From positions 310,001 to 374,000 of the forward strand of contig NW_026515500.1 of assembly GCF_014898815.1 (NCBI RefSeq): a stretch of DNA of 64,000 nt, given 5' to 3'. Each line of letters begins with the position of its first letter. The first letter of the stretch is position 1. The translations under genes and the position numbers were made by a program. Under the pieces are notes generated by a model, which saw only the letters and a list, made by a program, of their open reading frames with translations, did no database searches and was not told where the DNA came from. Source of the DNA: Panonychus citri (taxonomy: Eukaryota > Arthropoda > Arachnida > Trombidiformes > Tetranychidae). Below, one piece after another: positions 1-10,655 of the stretch.

Positions 1-287
1 AGACTGACCATTAAACGATTGTGTGTTTATCCTTGAGGCTTAGATGAAGCTAAAAGTAGAAAGTAAGAGAAGGAAAAAAAGTGATGAAGATAAAGATGAT
101 TCGAAAAGAAAGAGAAAGAGAAAGAGAGAGAGATGAGAGAAGCCCTTTCCAGTGAGAAGAGAGAGTAGAGGGAGAGGAGAATCTACATGAAGTGACCAAG
201 AAAGTGACCGTTGATTAAGGGGACGCAACCGAACTCGGGGTTTCCTTTTTGGCCTAAATTCAATTTCGGGTCAGAATCTCTCCCACT
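1..287. other. left flank, purine-rich low complexity
   Basis: No gene is seen. Roughly positions 50-200 are dominated by A and G (many AGAGAG and GAAAAAG runs) on the + strand. The segment lies just upstream of a TATA box and is probably promoter-proximal intergenic DNA. Confidence 0.5.
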
Positions 288-330
288 TTATATAAAAAGA
301 TTTCGCATCGAAGGTCATTACTTTATTGCC
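288..330 (+). promoter_or_regulatory. TATA-box promoter of the secreted-protein gene
   Basis: A good TATA box (TATATAAAAAG, about 289-299) lies about 30 bases before a plausible start region near 318-325. The leader then runs to a strong donor (AAG|GTAAGT, exon end 483). An intron follows from 484 to 707 with acceptor CAATAG, and the ATG is at 717. This gives a non-coding first exon of about 320-483. A TCAGT initiator-like word occurs at 349-353 but is too far from the TATA box. Confidence 0.55.
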
Positions 331-716
331 CTTCGTTATTCTCAATCCATCAGTTGCTCATCACAATCAAATTCACATTTCGTTTCAGTGTCACTTGAGT
401 TTTGTGTGTGTTCTGAGGTCATTACATTGGATTTAATTCCCTATTAATTGTTCATCATCATCTATTCGAGCTTCCAATCCAAGGTAAGTTGTTAAAAACG
501 AAAAGATAATTAATAAACCATTAGAATCTAACGAGACAATTTTGTTCCTCGTTTTCTGTTAAACCGATTGTTGTGACTAATCAATCACAATCATGATCAA
601 GTTAATACTCGAGAGAAGGACAATTAGTACCATAGATTAGAATCGAATGAAATTTACTAAATAATCTTTCATATTATTTTATTTCCTTTTCTATTTTCCA
701 ACAATAGTCTAGAATT

Positions 717-3700
717 ATGAATCGTCAAATCGCAAATATTTTCTTCGCGTTTTTAATCGCGTCAACATTTTACCACGATTTCGCTGTTGCCTCGCGTTTG
801 AAGAAGAAAATCCTTCTGAAAGGATTAATCGGCGCTGGATTACTAGTTAAATACCTTAAGCCAAAGAAAGGAATACTTCCTATTCCTCTTCCAATGCCAT
901 TGCCAATTCCAATTGAATGGGAACAACCACCAAGTAAATATTTCGCCTTCTTTCAAAACACCTTAAATTTACCGTTAGATTAACTCTTTTTTTCATCTTC
1001 TCCATTTTGATAACAGTAATCGTCCACCCAAAGCATCACCATGTTCCGATTCCTCAACCAGTACCAATGCCCGTTCATACTCCAGTTCATGTTCCGTAAG
1101 TAACAGAAACCATTTCTTTTTTTGCTCAACTAATCATATGGACTTTGTTACCAAATTATCATCATCAAGACTTGAGAGTTAATTACAAGAGATTAGATCA
1201 CAATTAAGATGAAAATCTGAGCGAAAATGCCAAAAAAAGTTCAATATTCAAACAACACTTAGTCTAAAACACTCAGAAAAAAGATAAATTAGATAAAAAC
1301 AATTAACTTAAACAAATTAAACGATCAAATTGTTTATCAATAATAAAGGACAACATTAATTAGTCAAGATGATCCAAAATTAGGTCAAAATGAAAAAGAT
1401 TATCAAAAGTAAATTAAGATAAAAACGGTAAACATAATCAGCTGATTTCCTCTAATTTTAAAGGATTAACCGATGTTCTTATAACAATCAAAATCTCAAC
1501 AGTTAATTTAGTTCAATTGAAAGTAAATTTCCAAATTGTACCTCTTAATCAAACGAAATTGGATTAGGTCACTTAAGGGAAATTAAATTAACAAACAAAA
1601 AGATCAACTAATCAACTTATTATTTAGAAGCAAAAAAAACCATAATGATTACTAATTATTACTCCATAAAAGTGTATTAGTTGTTTTCTTTCAGAATAGA
1701 AAATGAATTATTGAGTTTATCTAATTGCTGATTATTCTTAAAAAAGATCATGTCCTTGATCTTCATGTTAATCATCTTATTCCGTTATAATGCGATTAGA
1801 GAATTTATTTACCATCAAAATAACGGTTTCTCCTTCAATTCGGTGACCTTATTTCACTTTTAACCTCATCGATCGTTTACTTTTCGTTTTCTTTTTATAT
1901 TTAGAATTTTGATTATTTCCATTTACCTGTTTAATTAACTATTCTAATCATATTAACATTCACTTTATTTATATAATTACCTTTCCTTCAGTTGCATAAC
2001 CAGTTTCAGGGTAAATGAATAGACGATCAGAACAATATCTTTTTTCACCTTCGAACTGAGTTGATTCATATTCCTAATTCAATTCAGTTGATTAACGTTG
2101 AATTTTGTTCATCTAAACTTTTCCCCTTCTAAATTGATTGGAGTGAATTAGTTAGATCAGTTAATCAGTCGTTTGTTGTCCGAGACAATTTACTCTGATT
2201 TCTTTGAAAATTAAGATCATGCTAATTGTGTGTGGTTTTATTAATAGTTTTAATTGTTAGCTCTGAAGGTAGACACTGATTGGTGCAATTAAATTGATAT
2301 GATTAAAAGTAATCACTCTTTTATGATTTGATCAATTTCTTATGTTAACCTTACCTTGGTAATTAGTTAATTAATTGAGTTTGATTTACCTTCCCTTGGA
2401 TAAATTTGATTACCTTGATTGTTGATAATTGTTTCTTGATTGTTTGTGTCCTTTAAATGTGTAACATTGTCAATTGTTGATTTTTAATTGTATCGAGAAA
2501 CTTAAATTAACCACAGAAACAAAGTTATTATTTAACAAATTCATTGATTAATCGTCATCATGATTTAAATTTAATATTTGAACTTGACCAGGTTCAAATT
2601 GTAATGATTTAAATTTAGTTCAACGAACTGAATTTACTCTGTCTGTCTGTTTCAATCAAATGGCAAATTAGTTTACAAATAACAATCAACTAATCAAAAA
2701 GTTTGATGAATTAATTTTCAATTAAAGTTTATTTTGGTTTCATCAATTAGTTAATGAATTGCTTGTGAATGAGAAAATTTTATCATGAATAATGAACAGT
2801 TAACATTTAGAAATCTGATTAATGATTGTATATCAAAAGTAAACAATCAAGAAAATGGAGTAGATTTTAATTGTTAACAAGAGATGAGAATCATTTTCCA
2901 ATTTCTTAATTATCTTTGGAATTGTTGGAAATGTTTAATTGTTTTCGCTGTGAGTTCCTTTGAATATCCTGCTGATTGAACAAATTGTTCAGTTGTTGGA
3001 CAATTTTCCAATTCACAAGAATCCATTCCAACTGAATTTCCACCCAAATAAGTTGGAATATTATCTTCATCAACCAATTCTCGAAGACCTGATCGATCAA
3101 TGGACATCATTTGATTTCGAATATATTTAGGGAAGAAAAATTTAATCACATGATACATAAGTCGAAATGAAGTTGTCATCTCGATAAAAGCGACCCAGGC
3201 CAAAGAAAGAGGATAATGTTGAGTGTAGATGGTTAAAATTTCCTTGATGAGACGAATGTCCACCGATGGATTACGACAATCGTAGATGAGAGCGAATCGT
3301 TTATCACTTTCGATAACTCGATCTCTCATGGTTTCAGCGACCCAAATGAAATGTTGTAACACAAGACTGTTCAATTCTCGAGGTCCAGTTTGGGTCGAAA
3401 GTCTAATGAACAGTAAAGGATGACCAAGTTTATCATAACCGTAAGGATGAAACATCCCGTGGATGTGAAGTTCACGGGGAAATGATGTCGCCTTTAGGTC
3501 ACATAATGAGTTTTCTTTTCGCCAACGGCAATGAGCTTTAACAGATTCAAATGAATCATGAATATTCCATGAGTGTGACTCTAAATAGGAAATCATGGAC
3601 ATTCTCTGACCACCACGAATAATTTTAGCATCATTTGGATCATATAAATGTCCATTGGTGGCGATTTCTTGTAAACACAATTCACGAAGAGAATCAATTG

Positions 3701-6331
3701 CCTGATTAACTTCCTCCTCTTCTCGAGTTAATCTGATCCATGGTTAATGATGATGATGATGATGATAGAATAGGTAAATACATACAAAAGTAATTAGATA
3801 ATTAGCAAATCAAATTTCACTGAAACAAAATGATAACTGTAAATTTCACTTTAAATGCTGATATAAATTCACTTGGATCACTTAATGGAAACACTTACCT
3901 GGTTATGTTTGATTGAAAGTTGCTCGCAATTATCTCAGTCATGATTGTTGAATTTACTGATTTACACGAGAAAAATTTCACTCAATTTGATCGCAAATTA
4001 AGTTAATCACTTGTTAATTATCAAGATTAGTTCTGTTAGCTTTTTATAAGACTCTCGATTATATATAAACCAGCGACTCGCTAATGAGGGAGCTTCGAGT
4101 TGATTTTAATGGAAACGGGGGCTTTGGCTTGTACGATGGTCAGTGCAACTTTTTGAGAGAGAAAGTGAGAGAGGAAAATCGTAACAATATCTCTTCATGG
4201 TTACAATTATCATCATCAGTATAATCTATGAAAGGTAATCGTGATTATAACCGGAAAACCTTAATCAATTAATCCCTTCGAGCGATCAATGAGTTCCTTA
4301 GGAGAAAATGATTACAATGTAGGTTAAGGTCTCCTAATGGGTTACCCAAAAACAGAATTAATTTAATTCTTTCTTGTCGAATTTTTCTCTTTAGTTTATT
4401 TTCTTAATTGATAAAAATCCATTGACACGATCCTGAGAATTGTCCTTCATCTTGTTCTTGAAGAAGAAGAAAAAAGTTCCAACTCTGAAAATAAAAGATA
4501 AACAGGTAAACATGAGTAAAAGTGATTGAAGATGATAAAACCAAATGAACGTAATGTTTATCTGAACAACTTTTCGTATTCGGGTTTTTCTAAATCAGGT
4601 CGAGGAACAAATTTTATCGGTTTACAATTTATCCACAATTATCATCAGTTCTCGATAAGCTAATGTTCAACAATTAAGAAAAACTGAAACATTTACCATC
4701 AGAAAGATAATCAGATGATTTCCAATTAACGCTTTTCATCAGATATCAACTTTGCTTTTCTTCGGGGCAATTGAAGGTCATTGATTGATTACCTTTGTTC
4801 CAGGATAATTAAGTAATTGAGACTCACTTAATTAACTGATGAAGATGATTAGAAACATTGTTTACATTGAATAAGAAAATGTAACATCCGTTATGTCGAG
4901 ACCTCCACTCGACTATCAAGGTTGGAATAGACGTTTTTTCTCACTCTAAATGGTTTCTTCTAATGATCGATCATTAATTTAGAAAAACAATTGATTAATA
5001 ACAAGGTTCCAATGACCATTAGTGTGACCATCAAGTACAATTAATGGTCAACCTTTTATCCTGAGAATAAGAAAAGTTCTGAGACGTTCTGAGTTTCGTT
5101 TATCAATATTTAGATTTTCTATTTATTTTCTGTTCGTTGTACTTGAGAATCTTGATTCTATCGCTTTTCGTTACGAATTTTAATTCTAACTAATTGTCTT
5201 GTATTGATTGTTTTTAGAAGTCGAACACCTTCATGTGATCGTAATCCTGAATCTACTTTTGAATTGAAAGGCGAATTGGTTTCATCGCCGAAACACTCAT
5301 CAGCTAAACTATTCCTTCAACCCTGTACTCAGAATATTCTTCATCTAACTAATCACATTGTCATGGATCCATATTCAAGAGTATAAACAAATCCACCATT
5401 TTCTTTTTCTAATCCTTCCTTAATACCCTTGCTTTGCTTAGAAAATGACTTAATTGCGTTTACATTAAGTCACTTTGATTCGCTTTCGGTGTTTTCAATA
5501 CTTTCCTCTTGTAATTGTCTCAAAATGTGTAATTGATTCATCGATTGTTACTATTTATTGGAAAGTATTGGATTCACTTGAGGTTCCTTTGCCTGATCTT
5601 GTCACCCTTTCACCATCAAGTGCCTCGAGAAAGAAAACTAATGACCGGCACTTTTTTTTCGGTTACAGAGTTTGGCCTCTAGACAAGATCGGGACAAAGG
5701 AGTGAGACAATTAACAAGTGCTTCCTCAAATAATCATCATCAAATTGAAACAAATCAATATCAATACGATCAAGCTAACGGTCAACAATCATCACCAACT
5801 AATTAGGTGTTCAATCAATCGATGAAACTTTCACTTAAGAATTCATTTCATGATAATTTGTAACTTAATAGTCTTTCATTCAAGATCGGATAATCAACAA
5901 TTTAAGTTGGAATTTATTAATCCTCTAACTGTAATTATCTTTTCTTACTCTAGAATCCATCATCACTCCAAATATCTAGTATCTGATAGCTTCCAATCAC
6001 CAGGTAATTTGATGTTTTGTTTTTCATTTACTTTCCTTGTTTTAATTTATCTTTGAACGCTAATGATTTATGTCCATTTCTATTTACAGAGTATCCCAGT
6101 TACAGTGGTTCAAGTCCTTTAGCAAGTTACAGTAGCTCGAGCTATGGAAACAGTTATAATGGCAATAACTATGGAAACTCCTACGGAAACAGTTATGGTG
6201 GAAGTAGCTATGGAGGAAACTATGGAGGAAACTATGGAAGTCTCGATGAAGGTTATGGTGGATCCGATGGATATGGAGGGTCTGATGGTTTCGGCGAGTC
6301 TAGTGGTTATGGCGATGACAATGGTTACTAG
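717..6331 (+). CDS. secreted Pro/His- then Gly/Tyr-rich structural (cuticle-like) protein
   Basis: Four coding exons: 717-933, 1017-1095, 5954-6003 and 6090-6331; 588 nt, 195 aa, with all phases consistent. The protein starts with a signal peptide (MNRQIANIFFAFLIASTFYH, cleavage probably after AVAS). A basic stretch (RLKKKILLKG) and Pro repeats (PIPLPMPLPIPI) follow, then a His/Val/Pro stretch (HPKHHHVPIPQPVPMPVHTP) across the second and third exons. The last exon is almost wholly Gly/Ser/Tyr/Asn (repeats like YGNSYGGSSYGG, then EGYGGSDGYGGSDG). Low-complexity Gly/Tyr tails after Pro/Val repeats are typical of arthropod cuticle, adhesive or silk-like matrix proteins, so an extracellular structural role is inferred; no enzyme domain is present. 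The 4.86-kb intron 1096-5953 holds another gene on the opposite strand. The first ATG after the leader intron is used. Exact family unrecognised. Confidence 0.75.
1096..2900. other. part of the large intron, no gene seen
   Basis: AT-rich sequence following the donor CC|GTAAGT at 1096. No convincing exon, RNA gene or repeat was found before the nested antisense gene. Confidence 0.5.
2910..3942 (-). CDS. CRAL-TRIO (SEC14-like) lipid-binding protein
   Basis: Two exons on the minus strand: 3899-3942 (ATG, donor AG|GTAAGT) and 2910-3732. Together 867 nt, 288 aa. An N-terminal helical CRAL-TRIO-N-like segment (residues ~15-90, with LTREEEEVNQAIDSLREL) is followed by the lipid-binding core (~95-250). 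Family signatures include HGMFHPYGYDKLGHPLLFIR, the central strand FALIYDCRN, the helix start TQHYPLSLAWVAFIEMTTSF and the C-terminal LVDEDNIPTYLGGN. Family members bind small lipids (tocopherol, retinoids, phosphoinositides) and move them between membranes; the ligand here cannot be read. No GOLD or MSP domain follows, so it is a short cytosolic form. The gene sits entirely inside an intron of the secreted-protein gene, antisense to it. A small ATG-repeat tract (~3743-3760) lies in its own intron. Confidence 0.8.
3943..5217. other. intron/intergenic, no gene seen
   Basis: Upstream region of the CRAL-TRIO gene and still within the large + strand intron. AT-rich. A TATA-like TATATAAA near 4059-4066 lies about 120 bases upstream of the CRAL-TRIO ATG in the correct (minus) orientation as TTTATATA, so it may be its promoter. 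Confidence 0.4.
5218..5806 (+). other. possible alternative 3' exons of the secreted-protein gene
   Basis: After acceptor TTTTTAG, an exon starting at 5218 is phase-compatible with exon 2 (ends 1095). It encodes SRTPSCDRNPESTFELKGEL and onward to a TAA at 5386, giving a 154-aa alternative product. A donor-like GTATAA at 5381 would join in phase 0 to a second candidate exon 5669-5806 (acceptor TTACAG; SLASRQDRDKGVRQLTSASS then Gln/Asn-rich, TAG at 5804-5806). Neither is needed for the 195-aa model, and coding status is uncertain. Confidence 0.3.
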
Positions 6332-6350
6332 TTAATCATGATTTCTAATC

Positions 6351-6356
6351 AATAAA
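6351..6356 (+). terminator. polyadenylation signal AATAAA
   Basis: AATAAA lies 20 bases after the TAG of the secreted-protein gene, the expected place for its polyA signal. Confidence 0.6.
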
Positions 6357-6646
6357 CTGTTATCCATTTGTTCAATCATCTTTACATCTCATCTCATCAT
6401 CTCTTGACCACCGTTGCCAATCATATACACTTTTGCCATCTTCAACCTTACCACCAAGTCCATCATCTTCATCGTCTAAAGCCAATTAAATTAAACCTCA
6501 TCTTCATCATCAATGTAACCCCACCATTATTATGATTTATTAAAATCAATAAATACACATACGAAATGATTAATTTGCTGATATTATTAAATTTATTTGA
6601 AAAGGAAACTTTTTCTACAGAATTTGATAAACAAAATAAACGATAA

Positions 6647-7998
6647 TCAAGGTAGATCAGGGTAATTGTTGAGAAAATATTCCTTGAGGCCAACATAAAG
6701 ATCGAGTCGGAAATTTGCTTCTTCCTGGAAAAGAAAATGAAGAGAAAGAATTTTAATCACAACAATTAGGGATACTTATAATTATGAGAATTGAGAATTA
6801 CCCATAGGATCATCATTGATTCTTGATCGATTCTTGGATGGCAAAGTCTCCACAAACAATTAACCATATTAGAAATCATAGAACCAAAGTCGGTCTCCTT
6901 GATTAAGTTAATTGTCTCATTCTCTAGATCATCTGCATCCAATGATTGCAACTGAATCAACTGATTACAATAATGACGAAGAAAAAAAATCCTTCGATTT
7001 GGAGATGGATAATAATCGACCAAATTAAATGGAGTTGATTGTTTTTCCTTCCAACGATTTGAAGCAATTTCACTGAAAAAAGTCACAATATCACTCCAAC
7101 GATAATGGTAATCAGAGTATTCATAATCAATGAGAACAATTTTATTCGCTGGATCTTTAATTGTTGCTCCATGTTCGATACTTTTTCTTTCTCGAATTAG
7201 TATATTAGATCGGTTAAGATCTCGATGACAGAAGACAACTTTTGATGGAATAGAATCAAGAATTGAAATCAACCAGTTAATTTCTCGAGAGTAATTAAAG
7301 GAACACAATCTCTCCGACCACTGATTTACTTTTGATCCAGAACGATAATCAAGCAATACTGAATTTGATTTGAGATTTGTGATCATTGAGAGTAAATAAT
7401 TGGGCAGATCAACGGAACGAGAAAAGGGTAATCTTAACGAGTGAATCATCGCCATTTTTGAGGCCAAAATTTCAAACATCGATGGTCCTTCATATTGTTC
7501 ACGAGTCGGTGTTGTCGACTATCGATGATTAAAGTCAAATCAAGTTCATCAAGTAAGTTAATTTTCATGATGGAATTGAGTTGATGTTCTTACCTGAATA
7601 AACTCTTCGATTCTTCCACCATCAAAGATTCCAATTAATTTGGGTCCTAAATTTTCTCCGAAATAATATAACTGATTAGAACTTCTCGTTCTCTCGATTC
7701 TTTCGAATCGGTTGTTCCTTTGATGAAAGAATTGCCATAAAAACGAACGATAACTTCATTCGAGTTCGAGTTGTGGTCAGTTATCCAACATCGATAGATT
7801 CGATTACTTCGACCCTCTCTAATCACAGAATTAAATTCAAGTTCGAAAACAATCATGGTAAAAAATTTAATTCGATTAACAATCAACTTACTTGATTCGT
7901 TCAATTGAAATTTCCTCTGGACTTGACCAGCCTAAGAAATCTGAACACAATTTAATTATCTGTTGATGTGCGATTGAATCATCTGATTGAGTCGCCAT
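6647..7998 (-). pseudogene. choline/ethanolamine kinase family gene with a one-base frameshift
   Basis: Four minus-strand exons: 7892-7998 (ATG), 7594-7818, 6802-7518 and 6647-6724 (TGA). If the frame were intact it would encode 375 aa, a normal length for choline/ethanolamine kinases. Kinase signatures: glycine-loop region EGRSNRIYRC (~36-45), EEFIQSTTPTREQYEG (~108-121), catalytic VVFCHRDLNRSNIL (~205-218, Brenner H-x-D-x5-N motif) and metal-binding IVLIDYEYSDYHYRWSDI (~239-256). These enzymes phosphorylate choline or ethanolamine in the cytosol, the first Kennedy-pathway step. Odd: exon 2 has four A's in the coding strand (T-run 7652-7655) where the duplicated copy at 29.1 kb has five. As written, translation stops at 7647-7649 after SEKI. 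This is either a real loss of function or a homopolymer error. Which substrate (choline or ethanolamine) is not decidable by eye. Confidence 0.8.
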
Positions 7999-8419
7999 TG
8001 ATTTAGTGATTGTCCAATTAAGTCAATTAAGAGACTCATTTTATACAATATCGTCTTCTTGGTTTAATTATCACAATTTAAATCACTATCAAGCTAGTCA
8101 GTGAAAATAGAAAGGTAATAAAAAGAGTTGACCAATTTACTTTAAGATTTTTTTTCTCAAACTAAATTAAAGTTTAATTGTCACATTTTTCTTGTTGTTT
8201 AACATTGCAATTGATTTATTGATCAACTGATTCATGATCAACAAGTTTTTTATCATGTTAAATTAATGTAATTAAGTAAAAAAAGTGATCACAATTTAGG
8301 AGGATGTTAAGTAATATTAAATCAACAAGAAAACAAATTAAACTTTAATTTGCTGATTAAATTTTTTCTTAATCATAATTTCATATGATTTAATTTTCCT
8401 TTTCCCTTTCAATCTAAAT
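7999..8419. other. intergenic, no gene seen
   Basis: AT-rich spacer between the kinase gene's ATG and the 3' edge of the NCBD array. No coding or repeat signal recognised. Confidence 0.5.
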
Positions 8420-8720
8420 TAGTGTAATTAATAGTTCAAGTGAATATCTAAACATAATTGAGAATTTATATCGAGATTTGAATTGAGACCTTGAAGAAAA
8501 AAAAAAAGAAATGAATAATAAAACAATCAACTGATCAGACATGAAATGAATATTAAATTAGATTTAATTACTGAGTCATCGATACAAATTCAGAGTTTTA
8601 CTTCAAATAAGATTTGAATAATTAACCTAATTAAATATTCTTCGAACTTTATCATAATCGATGACAATTGAATGATTTCGCGACATTTACTTTTTCTTAA
8701 TTGTTGACGATTCTTACTGA
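8420..8720 (-). repeat. array 3'-flank repeat, copy 1 (shortened)
   Basis: About 280 bp related to 10045-10600 and 14765-15320. All share words such as ATATCTAAACATAATTGAG and the run from CTTGAAGAAAAAA to ACAATCA(G/A)CTGATCAG. In this copy the ~290-bp piece carrying the small conserved open frame (see 10297 and 15020) is deleted between CTTCGAACTTTAT and TCGATGACAATTG. Confidence 0.75.
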
Positions 8721-8749
8721 AAACATCTCGTTAACGCTAAAAAATTTAT

Positions 8750-9812
8750 TCATTGCTGGAAAAGTTGATTATGTGATGATAGAGATGAAGCCTGCTGTTG
8801 TTTCAAAGAGATGGCCATTAATGTTTTATTAGATGTAAGAGTTGAAATGATTGTTTTCTGATTTGCTTTCCCTGATTTTATATTTGTTATCAACGATTCC
8901 ATTAATTGGTTCATTTCGTTCATTAGTTCAGCTTGCGACTGGGCATCTAACGTACCTAACGTAGATTGGTTTGTTTGTGCCCCTTGAATCTAATAAAATA
9001 GAGTAGAAAATGTGTGAGTTGATCAAATTGTAGAGAAAAGTAAATCACCAATTAAAACTATTATCATTTTAATGATCTTACTTGTTGTTGAATATGCATT
9101 TGCTGTCCTTGGGGTTGTTGTTGACCACTCATGACCACCATTTGAGGCTGAATCTGTACACTGGATGCTACTGGTATAGGGACTTGTTGCTGGGACTGTT
9201 GGGGCATCATTTGTGGTTTATCTGCAGGCTGAGTCTAGAGAGATGAAGATATAAAAATTGAATAAAAATCTGAATTAATGATCCAACTTGTTGAATAGGT
9301 TGTCGGTAGTTAAGTTCGTGTTTTCTTGTTACAGAATCCTTGATACCTCTGACCCAAGCTGATCTGCTGAAGAAATAAGAACTTGATACAGGATAAGATA
9401 TAACACTTGGAAGGTCACCTTTTCTTGCTGTGTAGTTTTCTGTGTCGATGTTTGCCTGTTGGACGAGGATTTTACTGTTTGTTTCCTTTTCAGAGCAAAT
9501 TTTGATCCTTTCTTCAAAAAAGCGGCCATCGTCTTTCGATAACATTTCATGATAACATTCAAAATAATTTTCAGTTGTTTCCTAACTCGTTGCATCGATT
9601 GATTCAGTCGCCGTATATCACCAGTTCCAAGTTGATCCCGTTGAGACACTTGAACCTAAAAAAAGATAAAATATAAAAGTACAGACCAAACATTCAATTA
9701 GAAACAGCAACTCGACAATCAAAACAAACGGTTAACAAAAAGTGACAGATATTCTTAGGGCCAAATTTACCTCAAGTTTTGGTTCTATTTCAGAAGTGAA
9801 AATTTGGTCCAT
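8750..9812 (-). CDS. free-standing NCBD mini-protein A (CBP C-terminus paralog)
   Basis: Minus-strand exons: 9771-9812 (MDQIFTSEIEPKLE), exon 2 from 9655 down to 9419 or 9347 (two phase-0 donors, AAG|GTGACC or GAG|GTATCA), 9082-9234 and 8750-8989 (TGA). This gives 223 or 247 aa. Exon 2 carries the basic, diverged NCBD-like module but has lost its loop (LKIILNVIMKCYRKTMAAFL). Exon 3 is a copy of CBP exon 18 (QPQMVVMSGQQQPQGQQMHI). The last exon is a strongly diverged NCBD (MESLITNIKSGKANQKTIIS, then SNKTLMAISLKQQQ). The CBP donor has mutated so that translation ends at LFQQ. CBP's own NCBD binds p160 coactivators, p53 and IRF-type activation domains; whether this version can is unknown. It is the most diverged of the readable copies. 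Confidence 0.6.
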
Positions 9813-10044
9813 TGGTCGTGATTAATAATCGAAGATTTTAAATAGTAATTACCAAGAAAATAGAAGAAGATGGGTTAAGAATTCGTAAAAAAAGATGACA
9901 GAGAGTTTCAACAAAGAACAAAACTTTTTTTAAAACAATTTGGTTTTCGGAAAAAGCGGAAAGAGTGAATCGGTAATCGTGTTTTCCGTACGCGATTCCG
10001 GATTTTAACCGGAAAAATTCGAGTTTGTTTAGAGCTGATTAAAG
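9813..10044 (-). promoter_or_regulatory. upstream block of mini-gene A
   Basis: A block (~9932-10040) shared with the region upstream of C (14650-14762), and more distantly with those upstream of B and D. It contains TTTTCCGTACGCGATTCCGG and AACCGGAAAAATTCGAG, GC-rich islands in AT-rich DNA immediately 5' of the ATG exon. A promoter role is inferred from position and conservation only. Confidence 0.4.
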
Positions 10045-10655
10045 TAATATAATTAATAGTTCGAGTGAATATCTAAACATAATTGAGAATTTATATCGAG
10101 ATTTGAATTGAGGCCTTGAAGAAAAAAACAAAAAGAAATGAATAATAAAACAATCAGCTGATCAGACATGAAGTGAATATTGGATTTAATTACTGAGTCA
10201 TCGATACAAATTCAGAGTTTTTACTTCAAATAAGATTCGCATATTTAACCTTATTAAATATTCTTCTCTTCGAACTTTATGAAAAACGAAAGAGAGCTAA
10301 TTTGCGTAAATAACGGTGAAATTACATTCACCAACTCTCTGATTTATCGATTGATTGAATTTAACTCCTGAGTTTATGTAAGATTTTGCATTATCAGGTG
10401 TACGTTGCAAGAGCATCTCCATGTTAAGAGCGGTGAGAATGGAATCAAGATTGGAACTTTGAAACATGATTTTATATCGAATAGAAGGAACCACAAAAGA
10501 CTAAAATGAGAACATCTCGATCTTCGGGCGATTTGGACGTTATTCGCATCCATCCAAACTTTCTCGATGACAATTGAATTTCGAGACATTTGTATTTGTT
10601 GAGTCTTAATGGTTCTGCTGAGAACATTTCACATCAACGAACAAAATTTTATTCG
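10045..10655 (-). repeat. array 3'-flank repeat, copy 2, with small conserved open frame 10297-10494
   Basis: Downstream of gene B. It contains an open frame (10297-10494; SSNLDSILTALNMEMLLQRT then a stop) preceded by an acceptor-like CATTTTAG. Its twin is at 15020-15217. Most differences between the two change the amino acid (V/A, M/L, L/I, N/I, G/A, T/S), so there is no sign of protein-level constraint. It could be reached only if B's last exon spliced at CCA|GTAACG. Probably 3' UTR. Confidence 0.5.

Noticed and set aside
6144..6335. Met/Val-rich frame over the Gly/Tyr exon
   Set aside because: Shadow of the Gly/Tyr coding frame, which alone fits the splice phases.
6469..6696. Separate 75-codon minus gene
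   Set aside because: Its start overlaps the last kinase exon (6647-6724) in a wrong frame; the kinase frame EEANFRLDLYVGLKEYF fits the family.
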